A stretch of 64,000 nt of DNA from Rhipicephalus microplus (lineage: Eukaryota; Arthropoda; Arachnida; Ixodida; Ixodidae), in assembly GCF_043290135.1 (NCBI RefSeq), contig NC_134700.1, positions 238,500,088 through 238,564,087 on the forward strand. The letters are read 5' to 3'. This document shows positions 12,520-25,122 of this stretch, piece by piece. A program made the position numbers and the translations under genes. Within the stretch, counting starts at the first letter, position 1. Each line of letters opens with the position of its first letter. The notes beneath the pieces are model-generated. The model saw nothing but the letters and a program-made list of their open reading frames with translations, did no database searches and was not told where the DNA came from.

Positions 12520-13921
12520 AATCTGAGTCCATCGCACACACCGTACTTTATTGCATGCAATGTTCTCATTGTTGCTTTTTCGGGCAAACAGAACCACATG
12601 ACTCATTTGGAACATGCTACAGTATACATATTTTCAATGCCGTTTACTTTGAGTGTTATGCTTGTCTTAGCATTATTGCCTTGATTCATGCACATGACAT
12701 CCAGCACATTTCGTATATATGCTTAGCATGCTGGCCACGTCACTCCGAATACAGGTCGAGTGAGGTCGATATGGCTGTTCAAAACAAACGCAGGGCTTTT
12801 CCGTTGACAGGCCATAATTTATCCTTATCGTGTGATCCGGAATCTCTGACACGTGCTCAGGGTATTCAGAAAAATCCAGGAAAAGACATGAGTGGCGACG
12901 GCTGTTATAGTAGTATGAAAGGAAGAAAAGGGGATGTTGTCATCTATCCGTTTATAGCACAAAGCTATAATCGAAGATTGTCCCAAACTGGGATTCAAAG
13001 CAATTTCTTCCCAGATTCAGAACGAAAATTTCCTTCCTCCAATTTACGGGTTTATGAACTGCTGATTTGCCATGTTGTAAAGCCAGTCACACTATAGTTT
13101 TTTGGCGAAATCCAAGAAAAAAAGCAAGACTTGTTTCTGTCGTGTTTTCTCACCCTTTTTGCTTCATAAGGCATAAGACATATTCGTAAATTATGATTAC
13201 CCTTTAGAACTATCTTGCAAATACTAAAGACATTGCAAAGTAATAAACTTGAAGGTAAAGATCAGCAGTTGAGCTCAGCATGTAGTGTCCTCAGCTATAC
13301 AATTATGTGTCCATTATAAAGTCTCATAAAAGCAAGCCATGCGTACGAAAACTCTGCACTCTCTCGACTTGTAGTAGAGCCAAGACAAAATGAAAATGAA
13401 ACCAGGAAAATGTTGGACGATACAATGTGAAAAAAAAAAAGAACATGTGGGGTTTCCGTTTGCATCGGCAAAACAGCGCCACCTGGTTCGAACTCGCTGA
13501 CGCGTATCAAGATGGCAGGCACGCGAAGTCAGCACTTTTAGCTTCCCCTTTAATAAGCCACGCTTATCGCATACCTATGCAGTAACAATTTTAGCGAGAG
13601 GAACCGCTCTGCGAGCTTGTCTTCATTGTTACGGCACCGTTAACGCTTGGCACGGCGCGTTGTGCCCACCCTTCTTGAAACCGACGCAAGCACGTAAGCC
13701 AGCAGTTTCTCAGTAGTAGTGTAACGCTACGTGCTGGGACTGGGCTCACCCAGAAGGCCCAATGACACCACCCCACCGACCCTTCATCAGGGCACAGGTG
13801 TTTTGTCCCCAACCCAAGGTTCACCCCTTTCTCGTGCAAGCGAGAAGGCGGCTTAATTAAAAACTCGTTCCCGTCCCTGACCCTGCCATGAGTCGCGACC
13901 CGACTAATCATCACGCCTTGG
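12520..13921. other. unassigned sequence with one longer open frame
   Basis: A plus-strand frame of 180 codons spans 12555-13097. Its product is cysteine-rich near the N terminus and resembles no family I know, so I do not call it a gene. The remainder is AT-rich to ~13600, then more GC-rich up to the GT array. No RNA gene or named repeat is seen. Confidence 0.4.
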
Positions 13922-13933
13922 CTGTGTGCACGT

Positions 13934-14143
<210 letters not shown>

Positions 14144-14707
14144 CAAGTCCAACAGGGAAGCTGTCGCCAGAAGAGGGAGGTATGGTGTGCCAGCACCCTT
14201 GGCTACTGATATCTCTTTCAGCTCGGCAACTCACGCTCCAGTGCCTCAGGGGCAGCCAGTCTGTGGTCTAGGCACAAAAGTGCGCCCTTAGTAATAATGA
14301 CTCGTCGTCGCGCTAATAATTGTGGCTCGACGGAGCGCGGAAACGTCCCGCGGCCAAGAGGCGGTCGGTTGCTTTCTCCTCAACACTCCTGGAAGAAGGC
14401 GTCACACTCGAGCGAACGTCCGTCATGGAAGCTCTGTCTTTCCCAATGCTGTTCCCTCAGAAACGGAGCAGTCGTTCGGCAGGCCGATTTCTCCGACTTC
14501 TTTCGGATCATGCGATTATGAGCTCGTTCCTACCCAGCGCGTCCGGTAATCCTTGAGAAATGATCGGGCGCGATGAGCGAGTCCAACTCCAGGCAGTCGT
14601 GCCGCACAGTGGCATACTGTGAAGCTACTTCCAGAGCACCAAAGTGTAATAAGTAAATGGGCTTCTCGCTTTGACCACTTGGAATTTATTCATTCTTATA
14701 CCTTATT

Positions 14708-14864
14708 GCACACCGCTTAAAAGACAAAAACTTGGGAGACCGAGAGCCACACGAACACGAGCGCAATTTTTCTCAACTGAATTTATTGGACGGTTATATG
14801 ACGCTTTGCACCTGTGTTCGTGTGGTTCTTCGTCTCCTAAGTATTTGTCTTTTGAGCGGTGCGC
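14708..14864. repeat. 157 bp inverted repeat (hairpin)
   Basis: Two ~58 bp arms, 14708-14766 and 14805-14864, are imperfect reverse complements. Shared blocks in mirror order are CACCGCT/AGCGGTG, AAAAGACAAA with its complement, GGAGAC/GTCTCC and CCACACGAACAC/GTGTTCGTGTGG. The ~38 bp between them is unpaired. It could be a short MITE, two head-to-head copies of one repeat, or a precursor-like RNA hairpin. Confidence 0.75.
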
Positions 14865-15995
14865 AATGACGTAACAAATTATATGTGCTTCTTGCGTAAG
14901 AGCATGCAATGCCTTATATATGTCCCGTTCATTCTTCAACTGTAGACCACAACTCATAAAATCAAATGCGCACCGCTAGAGGTCGTCTCAGACTTCCATA
15001 CCTGTCTGAAGAGCATGGCTTTGTGTCCAATGTGCTCTCTGTGACCTTATAGGCGCCTGCGATAAAGAAACGATGCTTTCTCGGGACAAGAACTTTGACT
15101 TTGCTGAGATAGAGATGAACCCACCCCTTGTGATAAGTGGCGCAAGGCCTTGATCGTTGAGCGTAGTCGGCTAGTGACTGAATGACAGTGAATGCGATGC
15201 GAGGTGTCATGGTGCATTGAAGTGAACCTGCCTGGAGCTATGCGATGGGATTCGCGAGTTTTCTTTGTTCTCCTTCCTATTGCTTGAGTACATTAGTGAA
15301 AAGTACTCCCTGTGGCAGCGCATTGGCATGACTCACTGTTTGAAAATGAAGAGCCTACTTACACATAAACCAAGACGCTGCACACTTGAATTTAATATAA
15401 TTTGGCGGCGCAGGAGTGAAAAGGGGCATTTTAAAGCAAAAGCTGCTTGTGTAACTGCAAATCTGCAGGACATTTATGCTAACGTGTTACTCTCGCTGGT
15501 ATACTTGCATTGTACAGCCACTAAAAACCATGGAGTGGCAGCCACAACTCTAAATATCCTACGTTTAGTTCATAATTTTGAAATAAACAATTGCATGACT
15601 CCTCCATACATAGGCAAGTGAATCAAGTGTATAAGCTCCTTCTGTATAAACAGCAAAACGCGCACCAACAGCAATCGTCAATGCACCACGTCAGATAACA
15701 CGTTAAAACTTCCAAGACGACTTACACGCCCATCGTCATCGCACACGGTGAGAGTACGTGGCGTACTTTGTGAATCTACAGCCATGCCAGGCTCGAGGAT
15801 CGCTAACACGTTTGCAGTGATTAGGGTCAGACGTTTACGATCGCCACTACACCACTCGACGATCTCAGAAAAAATTTACCCTGGTGCTTAGCTACCTGTT
15901 TCTTTCTCTTGTTTTTGTTACCTATGCTTCTCTAATGTTTCGTCGTTATACGTCCATGCGTGGCGCTTACGCAGCGTTGAGGGGCTGCGTGTTAT
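14865..15995. other. unassigned sequence
   Basis: No gene, RNA or recognised repeat. Open frames on both strands are short and without recognisable domains. Confidence 0.45.
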
Positions 15996-15999
15996 GGCA

Positions 16000-16330
16000 A
16001 TTCACAACGACGCGCCTCCTAGAGCGCCCACCTGCCGGGAGAGATCGACCACTCGTTATTCATCCCCGCAGACGCGCGTATATAGCCGCTCGCTTACGAC
16101 GCAGTCCGTCACGTCATAACGGGCCCCTGGCTCTCGAAAAACGCGCCGCGGTAACCAGGTCTACCGTACGTGTGCTTCCATGTACGCAAGTGCGAGCCCA
16201 GACCCCGTGGTTCTTCCCGTTCCAGGCGCGATTGCTTTCCGCAGGCGGTTCTCGCGTCGGTTGGTCTGGCAGTTACCGTTTACGACCGGAGCGAGAGAAT
16301 AGTTCCAACGGTGAAGAGACCATGGCACCA
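16000..16330 (+). promoter_or_regulatory. GC-rich candidate promoter with TATA
   Basis: The patch is CpG-rich. CGTATATAGCC at about 16077-16087 is followed ~25-30 bp later by CAGTCCGTCACGTCA, which holds both an initiator-like and a CRE-like ACGTCA sequence. About 210 bp downstream, GAGACCATGGCACC (ATG at 16322) is a good start context opening a 27-codon frame that ends just past a T-rich tract. A first exon is possible, but I cannot identify a gene or a convincing splice donor. Confidence 0.3.
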
Positions 16331-16419
16331 CAGGCGTATTTGATGCACAACAAAGCGGCGCAGCAGCTTTTTTTTTTCAGCTGTTCAAAAATAAGCAGAA
16401 AGTAGCATCGTGGGCATTC

Positions 16420-17250
16420 TGCCCGGACAGCCCGTATCGTGCCATGGGGAAGACGCGTTACTGCGCTGCGTTCAACACCGAATACGCGGGGAAAAGAAAT
16501 AAGATCACGCCAGCTGCAATCTATGTGAGTGGTACAGGCTGTAGACGTCCAACTCAATGGCTGCTGACGTTTAACGTGAAGTTTCTTCACCATTCCGGAG
16601 GATTTTCTTAAAGAGAGACAGAGTAATGGCTGTTCCTGTGGTGGAACACCGCAAACAGTTCTCTAGAACTTGCGCGCACTAAATAAGCCCGCGTGGCGTG
16701 GCCATGGGCGTAAACAATGTGGAGTTGGACGATTCCTTCATCAAGCGCCCTAACTGCCCATCGCTTACGAACGACCCGTAAATCATGTCGTACACTATGT
16801 TCCACATTACGGTACCTTGTATACAGCTTGATGTCCTTTACACCAAACTTCCGCGCATACAATTTCTGCGCTATACTAGAATAATGGCGTAAATAGACTT
16901 TACAGACAGACAAAAGCACGCTCATTGCTATATCCCAAATGCATAGCTATGGGCATTTCAAATGCACACCTCGCACATTGCGAGGACTGGCACCAGGGAC
17001 GGCTGATGTAAGCTGAGAAAAGTAGTGTACCTTCGTATTCGTAAAATATTTCACGATAAACTAACTTTTAACCCAGGCAGCTTCGACTGCTAACGGCAGC
17101 GGCCGCTTTCCAATAAAGGTGGTACCTCACGTATCACACTTTTAGAAGACATAAAAGCGCTCATCGACAGGGGGTTCCCGCTTCCTAGTATGTTACGATA
17201 CTTGAGTGCAAGCGTGAAGTTCGCTGTGTCGTATCACGGTCATGACGATC
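16420..17250. other. unassigned sequence
   Basis: No supported feature. The minus-strand frames at 16273-16593 and 16608-16925 have no recognisable similarity. Confidence 0.45.
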
Positions 17251-17254
17251 ACAT

Positions 17255-17475
17255 TTAGAAACAGTCAAAATTCTGGAGGCCAATGCACCTAGATCTACGT
17301 GTACGTTAAAAAACACCAGATGGTATAAACTCCCAGAGCACTCTACTAGGGCGTCTCTGCGGTGCCCTCGCTTGAGTTACTGCGTCACTAAACCCCTTTA
17401 TTTAGCCTCTTTATTCCCAACAATATCTGTCTCATAATCACATGGGGGTTTTGGCACGTGAAACCCCGACAATTA
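17255..17475 (+). repeat. very old Ruka-like SINE remnant
   Basis: Fragments appear in SINE order: CTGGAGGCCAATG, CTACGTGTACGTTAAA, AACACCAGATGG, CCCAGAGCACTC and, after ~70 bp of unrelated sequence, CTCATAATCACATGG, GTTTTGGCACGTGAAACCCC. The inner ~70 bp looks like an insertion or a scrambled part. The tRNA head is not recognisable. Confidence 0.5.
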
Positions 17476-17479
17476 TGTT

Positions 17480-18875
17480 TGCGACAGGGAAAAGTTCTCA
17501 GAAGGGTGGATCAGTGTGTTCTGCAACATGAATGAGTGCCATGTTTAAACATTATCCCAAAGCTTTTAGCTTACAGAGTCAGTCACAACATGCCTATTGC
17601 ACTGGTTTAATTGTTGTACGCACCATCTATGAATCGCATAAAATTTCGCGCCAGAAAATGTCAAAACTTTAGCGTGACGTATCGAAAGTAAATGGCAAGT
17701 CGTTTTTGCATTTTTCGTTACCTGGAATGCCAGCGCAACACTTGTTCTGGCTCCTTAATTTTGCCGCATTTGAATGGATAACCTCCCTTCCGTCTCTATT
17801 GCCCTTCTTCGTTTATTCCTTCATTTTGCTGCAGCAGTTATTCGTGTACGACCCCTGGACATGCGTATGTGTACACGCATACCATGCGCGTAGTTTTCGG
17901 CGCAGCAATAGGTGGTGCTCAGTGCGTGGAGGGCATAGCTACATTACGCTACCTAATTGTATCACATACAGAATTTAACACCAAACGGCTACAGCATATG
18001 CTTCTTTTATATGCAGTATAATATATGTAAAAGCTATAGCTTAAATAAATAGTCAACCGCGAAAGATAATACTGACCGCATATGCTATGTATGCCTTGTA
18101 CAGCATGCATTTCGGCAGTGTACATGCGGTGTATTAACGAAATATGAAGTGGTGTATTCCGACGTTGTTACAACGCACTGTAGTCATATTAACGTTGGCA
18201 TTCGTCGGGAGAAAAGTGAAAATCTGGGCCCGTTGGTTCATGTTTGGATGCGAGAAGCAAAACTTTGAAACAAGGATAGAGAAGGCGCTTTCGCTCACGT
18301 GAGATTAAATGTGACTTTTTCTTAGTCCATGTCTCACTTTTTTTCCCCGCTGATTTTTCTCGCAATTATTCATCGTGAGTTGAGGCCGTCCAGAATATAA
18401 TTTTTGTCAGTACACCACCTACGTCATTCGCGTAGTAGGCAGAGAGCAATAAAGCAGTTCCGAGATGACTCTTCTGACACGACTATAAACGAATAAAAAA
18501 ACTTGACTTGAAACAACTGAGCCTTGTTTACAGGAGTAAAACGTCATAGCGTAATCGTACCCCGTTCTCACGGTCTTTCGCTTGCCTAGCCTCTCTCCTC
18601 TGTGGTCATCTCAGCCAGCAGGCCACGCATACGCAAACGAGAGACTTCGCCTCCGCACTGTTCTACACCAACTAGACGAAAGTGATTTCACTCTCGAGAA
18701 GGTATTGGGACCATAGGGCCACCCATCTCACGGTTGCGTAAAAACAACGAAAGCGCTGTTGCGTTTTCTCAAGGACACCAATCTGATTCGTCGTTAGTGT
18801 CGTCAAACGTGAAACTGCTACGCGTCGGCTTCATCAGTTTCTGTTCTCTTTTCTTCAATAACTTTCTTTCCACCT
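17480..18875. other. unassigned sequence
   Basis: AT-rich at 17950-18080, otherwise mixed. No gene or repeat family recognised. Confidence 0.45.
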
Positions 18876-18960
18876 TGCCCAGTGCAACGTAGCCTACCGC
18901 GCTCAGCCCTGGTTACCTTCCCAGCCTTCCTTCTTATTCTCTCTCCGTCTCTCAACTAGG
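18876..18960 (+). repeat. pyrimidine-rich dispersed repeat, copy 3
   Basis: Blocks GTAGCCTACCG, CTGGTTACCTTCCC and a TTCTTATTCTCTCTCCGTCTC pyrimidine tract follow the order of the 2.47 and 19.37 kb copies. Confidence 0.4.
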
Positions 18961-19365
18961 CTACGAGAAAATGTACATCAGTGCGCGCAACATCGGCCGT
19001 TTGAAACTGTCCTACGATGCACGCTTTATGCATTCGCAGTTGTGAAGCGCCCACTACGCCACAATTCATCATTATGAGAATCAGTGCCCCTACGTATCAG
19101 TAAGGCAATAATTGTGGCTGCACACCTAATTAATTTTGTTGCTGATGATAATGAGTAGTCATCACACAGTTCTTTGTATTGTGTGTGCCTTCAAACGACC
19201 CGCTCGTTATGCTATTCACACCGTGTCATGTCTGGTGCAGTTCTATCCATCTGCCACGCATCACAGTCGTTAATGGGCCTCATCACACTACATGACGCCC
19301 CTGAAGCCCTTTTATTTTTCGAAATGGTTTGGACTAGTCGCAGGGCTCTGTGAAAAAATTCCTGT

Positions 19366-19440
19366 TAGGGTAGCAAACCGAAGCCTTCTTCTGGTTAACC
19401 TCCCTGTATTTCCTTTATTTGTCTCTCTGTTTACCACATA
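19366..19440 (+). repeat. pyrimidine-rich dispersed repeat, copy 4
   Basis: The cleanest of the four copies: GGGTAGCAAACCGAAGCC, CTTCTGGTTAACCTCCCT and TTTCCTTTATTTGTCTCTCT in direct succession. Copy 3 lies only ~490 bp upstream in the same orientation. Confidence 0.5.
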
Positions 19441-19444
19441 GAAT

Positions 19445-22400
19445 ACCGAAGTTAGAATTTTACTCGTGATAAGGATTGTTTTTATTTGAATCTATTTGAA
19501 TATTTCGCCCACGGACAAGCCGATTTCGTGCTCACAACCAATGACGCCAACGCCAACACCAGAATTATTACGAAACGCACACTTTAACGTGCGCTCTCGT
19601 GTTATAATATCGTCCTTGCAGCAGTTCCGGTTGCAGCAACGCGAAGCTAGTAGCCTTGAGCAATCGTAGCGTTAGTTAAAAAAACGAATAAAAGCATGAG
19701 CAGTGATCCCGGATTGGAGCGCGATATCAACAATTTTAGTTTAGCTATTAGTATGGGCAATCGCTCGAGTTAACAGCGCCACGGCATCACCAATCTAGTC
19801 ACCAAAGATCATGTTCTGATGTAAGCGTTCGAGCAGAAATGACGCCATTGTGACGTGAACTGAATACGGTGAAAAGGAAAGTCGCACATGCATTCTTAGC
19901 CCTAGATTGACGGTCTTCAATGCGTGGACATTTACATGGCGAGTGTGTGTACCTTCGTTCGTGCATATGTGCACGAGTTGTAAGTGTGAACTGTGACTCA
20001 GTCGTTTACGACGCACTGTCTATGAGAAGCGTACCCGGGATGCGTTCCCTCGACTTCACACTCCTGCTTCTTTCTCTGAAACAAGCATCTCGCGGCGGGA
20101 AGAGCCACAAAGAGATAAGAATGTTACAAGCTTCTACGGACAGCCAGCGAACGTGGTCGTTTTTTCTACAATGGCTTGTTTGGGTATGCTCAACACCACC
20201 TAGATAAGTTCATCTAGGTGGTGTTGGTATGCTGCGCAGCCGACCGGCCTCGTAAGTCTTGACAAGAATGATTAAGTCGCTTAATCCTTTGCTAGCCTTC
20301 TGGGGAGATACGGCAGTAAGCTACCCATCCGTCAATTTGGCCCCGTTATGGATTCTTCCCCCCCACCTTAGTGTCCATGATCGGAGGAACATTACGTAAG
20401 TGAGTGCAACGACTCATCGGTGACCATATGTGTTATTGGCTGATGCTATGGCGGGTGGTGTCGTGTGTGTGATTGCTTTTCAATCAACAAGGAGCAGCTC
20501 TACTGAGGAACTAAAGGGACAATGAAGAGTGAAAGAAGTCGCTCTGGACCATGGGTTGATGGTCCATGCACCACGCTCGTGGCTCACTGAACTTTTACCA
20601 TCTTATGCTGTAAATAGTTGCACAAAAAGTGCCAGTAAATCTTTTTTTTTAGCTTTTCCAACATTCCAGAATCGTTTCCTAAACACGGAGACTCTCCACG
20701 CTACCAAACGGAGGCCGCGTTCACTGCAGTTCTGGCATCTCGGCAGCTCACGTCTGCGGGGAGGCGTCGGTAAACAAGACGCATGATGTCCATGCGTACG
20801 CTTGTTTCACTTGATTAGCCATCTTGCAAATTCCGATAAGTATTTGACTTCATAATCAATCCAAGCAAGGTGGAGTGTTTGCGTGTTCCACGAGTATACA
20901 TAAAGTCAAAGGAATGTTAGTCATCATATTTCGTTCAATATAGTTCAGATGTTTTTAAACAGCAACTTACTGCTCTTACATAGCGCAATTTGAGAGCATG
21001 GCCAGTTGTGTTTGTCTTTATATGTTCGGGCAGTATTCGCTTTCACGTAAATCAATGTAGAATTACAACATATTGAATGTTTAAGTACGTAAATTGAGCC
21101 AATAAATTGTGCATTGCTCATAATGGCGTATAAAATCAGCGATTCGTTACAACCATAGGCAGTGCAATAGAATGGTATAACGAAAATGTCGAACACAGGC
21201 ATATTACTCGCATATGTTTGTCTGAATTTCTTTTGTTCCCTTTCGTTTGGCTATTATTGATACATTTATTATCTAAATACCGACTGGCCTATCATTCGCA
21301 GGTATCAAAGTTATGTCGCAAGCTCACGCACGCGAATCAAAATCATTTACAACGTGTCACTAATCAAACCAATCTAGGTATGGTTAACGCTTCAATATGC
21401 CGATGATTCAAGTTACCTTTACGAATGTTTTGGAAACTTTACAGTGCCGCAGATGAGCAATCAATAGGCACGATCGGGAATGTGTTTCTGTGATGTTTTT
21501 TACTCTACAAACGCGCGATGTAGATGAATAGAGAGAGAGAGAAAAGTCGAGTGAAAAGAAGAGAGGTTAGCCAGAAGAAAATTTCTTGTTCGCTGACCTG
21601 CATTGGGGAAGGTAAAGTGGGTAGAACAGAAATAAAATTTAAAAAGGGAAAGAAGAATCGTTTGATGAAAGAAGCCCAAGCAACGTGCTTCGCAGTCCAC
21701 TTTCTTCATTAGTAAGTCCCATTTCAATCAAAATGTGATTGATTTATTGATTGATTGAGTGATTTTATAATGAAAGGAGGGAAATAGCGGAGATACAGTA
21801 AAAAAGTACGAAAGGCAGCCGAAAACATAGCGTAGCGTGCACCTTTTTACACGCCGCATACCGCGATAGCATCATCGCTTGCGGGATCGCTGCGGCTTCT
21901 GGCTGTGCGAGCGGCAGAGGCGAAACAGCTACGGCAGCCTCCCCTGGCAAGTCGCCGAAGATCGGCGGTAAGCCCGAGCTGGCAGTCTTCGTCGGCCGGC
22001 ACAACGCGCCACCCTTAGGAACAGGAGCCCCCAAACACACACAAACACAGCCCGCGCCAGCTGTCTCAACCGACGCCCATTTCCGCTTGCCCACAGCCCC
22101 GTCTGAGCCGCGGCAAATGTGCTCTTGAGTGTACGCAAAGTGTGGCGTTTGTTTACGATTTACGATATCGCTGTTCCATCAACTAGAGCACGCCATCCTC
22201 GGCCACGGCCCTTTCTCTCGCTCTTTCTCTTGCTCTTTCTGCTTGCCTGCCTTACTGGCCACCCGCGGGGAGCGCGTTATTTTTGAACGGCCGTCAGGCT
22301 CTGCGCTTCTCGTGACGCTGTCGGCGCACCAAAATACGTGGAGCCCACGAAAATATTCGTCGCTCTCTGCGGCCAGCTATAGCAACCGATACGCGTGCTT

Positions 22401-23460
22401 ATAGGTGGCACCAACTTTCTATGCAGATGAGCCAGCGCTTGTTGCGCAGATAATGAGCTCTCCTTGCAGTTATGGCCAACAAACATTTGCAGCCGCAGAA
22501 CAGACCTATTTGTGTCTTGTTACCTTCCAACTATTGAGGACTCATATGCGAGGTTCAAAACGCTGCTTAAAATATTCATTCTTTAATGTGGAACCCATTG
22601 AAAAAGGACCATGCAAAGAACGAAACAAAGCGAGCACGAACTTACATCTTCTTTTTTAGAAACAAGACTGACCCTTAAAAGCACCACTGCCACAAGCATG
22701 TCTGGTGGTAACTAAACACGTGGTCGTTTTTGAAACGCCGTGATTCGATATCAAACTGACGTCCATGTGGTCAACAAAAAGCAGTGCCCAACAATTGGTC
22801 GCGATTCCGCTCTGCGAATATGAATTAGCGGCGAAGCTGTATCAATACGCAGATGATACAAGCGCGTCGTCTACGTGCTTCTTTTCCCTGTGTGCCGTAT
22901 TTTCGTGCCCCTCTATTTATCATGAAACAACAACGATTTGCCCAACTTTTTACTTCGCCACGCTTGTGACAGATGGCGGCATCCCCAGAACTCGCTTAGA
23001 AATACTGTATATGCTACCTTGAGGTAGCATAAATCGCGGTGTTCTGGCGTATAGGAAAAGCCCCAATTGATTTTCCGTTAATTTGTTGTTTCTCAAATGG
23101 TTGTCTTCGTCCTTGTTTAGTGTTGCGCATAGAATGATGAATGAGCACCAACACGCCAAATTGTTCATTTTTTGCTTCTACTATATTAATATGTTTATAA
23201 TATAGTATAGTCACCTGCTGAAGATTCAAACTGAAACTAAGAGCTATTTTCGCTTGCCATAGTTTCATAGCGTCGGGGGTTTATTGCTTGTTTTTTCTGA
23301 AATCTTTTCGTATTCACAGGGTCGAAGAATCGAAATCGGTATAACTCAAGTTCACAGAAACTTGACATTAGGTTGCATTCCAAAATCGACTGGGTGGTGC
23401 ATGAAAGTTACCTTTCCACACGCTTCTTACAAAAGAAGATGCTTAATTTAGTGAAGCGTG
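19445..23460. other. unassigned sequence
   Basis: I see no gene. A GC-rich patch at ~21840-22400 has no TATA or recognised exon. A short perfect hairpin lies at 20190-20225 and another near 23007-23030. The purine-rich tract at 21526-21680 is GA-rich on the plus strand. Confidence 0.4.
20190..20225. repeat. perfect 15 bp hairpin
   Basis: CAACACCACCTAGAT and its exact reverse complement ATCTAGGTGGTGTTG are separated by six bases (AAGTTC). No T-tract follows, and no gene adjoins it. Confidence 0.8.
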
Positions 23461-23462
23461 GC

Positions 23463-23732
23463 TAACAACAATATAGCATTGATTGATTTGTAGGGTTTAA
23501 CGTCCCAAAACCACCATATGATTATGAGAGACGCCGTAGTGGAGAGCTCCGGAAATTTCGACCACCTGGGGTTCTTTAACGTGCACCCAAATCTGAGTAC
23601 ACGGGCCTACAACATTTCCGCCTCCATCGGAAATGCAGCCGCCACAGCCGGGATTTGATCCCGCGACCCGCGGGTCAGCAGCCGAGTACCTTAGCCACTA
23701 GACCACCGTGGCGGGGTAACAACAATATAGCA
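23463..23732 (-). mobile_element. full-length Ruka-like SINE with 16 bp target duplication
   Basis: A 238 bp SINE (23479-23716) lies on the minus strand between two identical copies of TAACAACAATATAGCA (23463-23478 and 23717-23732). Its tRNA-derived head occupies 23641-23712: on the minus strand the acceptor ends GCCACGG and CTGTGGC pair, box A is near TGGTCTAGTGG, and box B is GGATCAAATCC. The unrelated body follows, with the GATGGAGGC, CACGTTAAAGAACCCC and CATAATCATATGG blocks, and it ends in an ATCAATCAAT-type tail. The exact duplication and low divergence indicate a recent insertion. I identify the family from memory as Ruka of ixodid ticks; transcription would be by RNA polymerase III. 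Confidence 0.9.
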
Positions 23733-24010
23733 AAGGGAGAGTCAACATGTTGGACGATGGTTTCATGGTTGTAATTTTCTTAATTCCTAAAACATGTGCA
23801 GCGTGCGTTTGTATAAAAGATATTCTATCTTGAACGGAACGAACATTTTGTCCTGGTCAAGCATTACCAAGCATCCCATATTTCAAAGGTGTCTTACTCA
23901 ATGATATACAGCGCAGTTTTTTTAATGGTTTTTTGAGGTTAGTCAAACTTTTTACTTCAAAACGGGTGACAGCACGCTGAAGTGTTTGCTAATAGCGTTT
24001 AAAAAATAAA

Positions 24011-25122
<1,112 letters not shown>

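Noticed and set aside
15884..16405. 173-codon gene
   Set aside because: It crosses a GC-rich patch with low stop density and an Arg-rich, domain-free product; composition explains it.
23641..23712. Functional tRNA gene
   Set aside because: The cloverleaf-like sequence is the head of a SINE bounded by target duplications.
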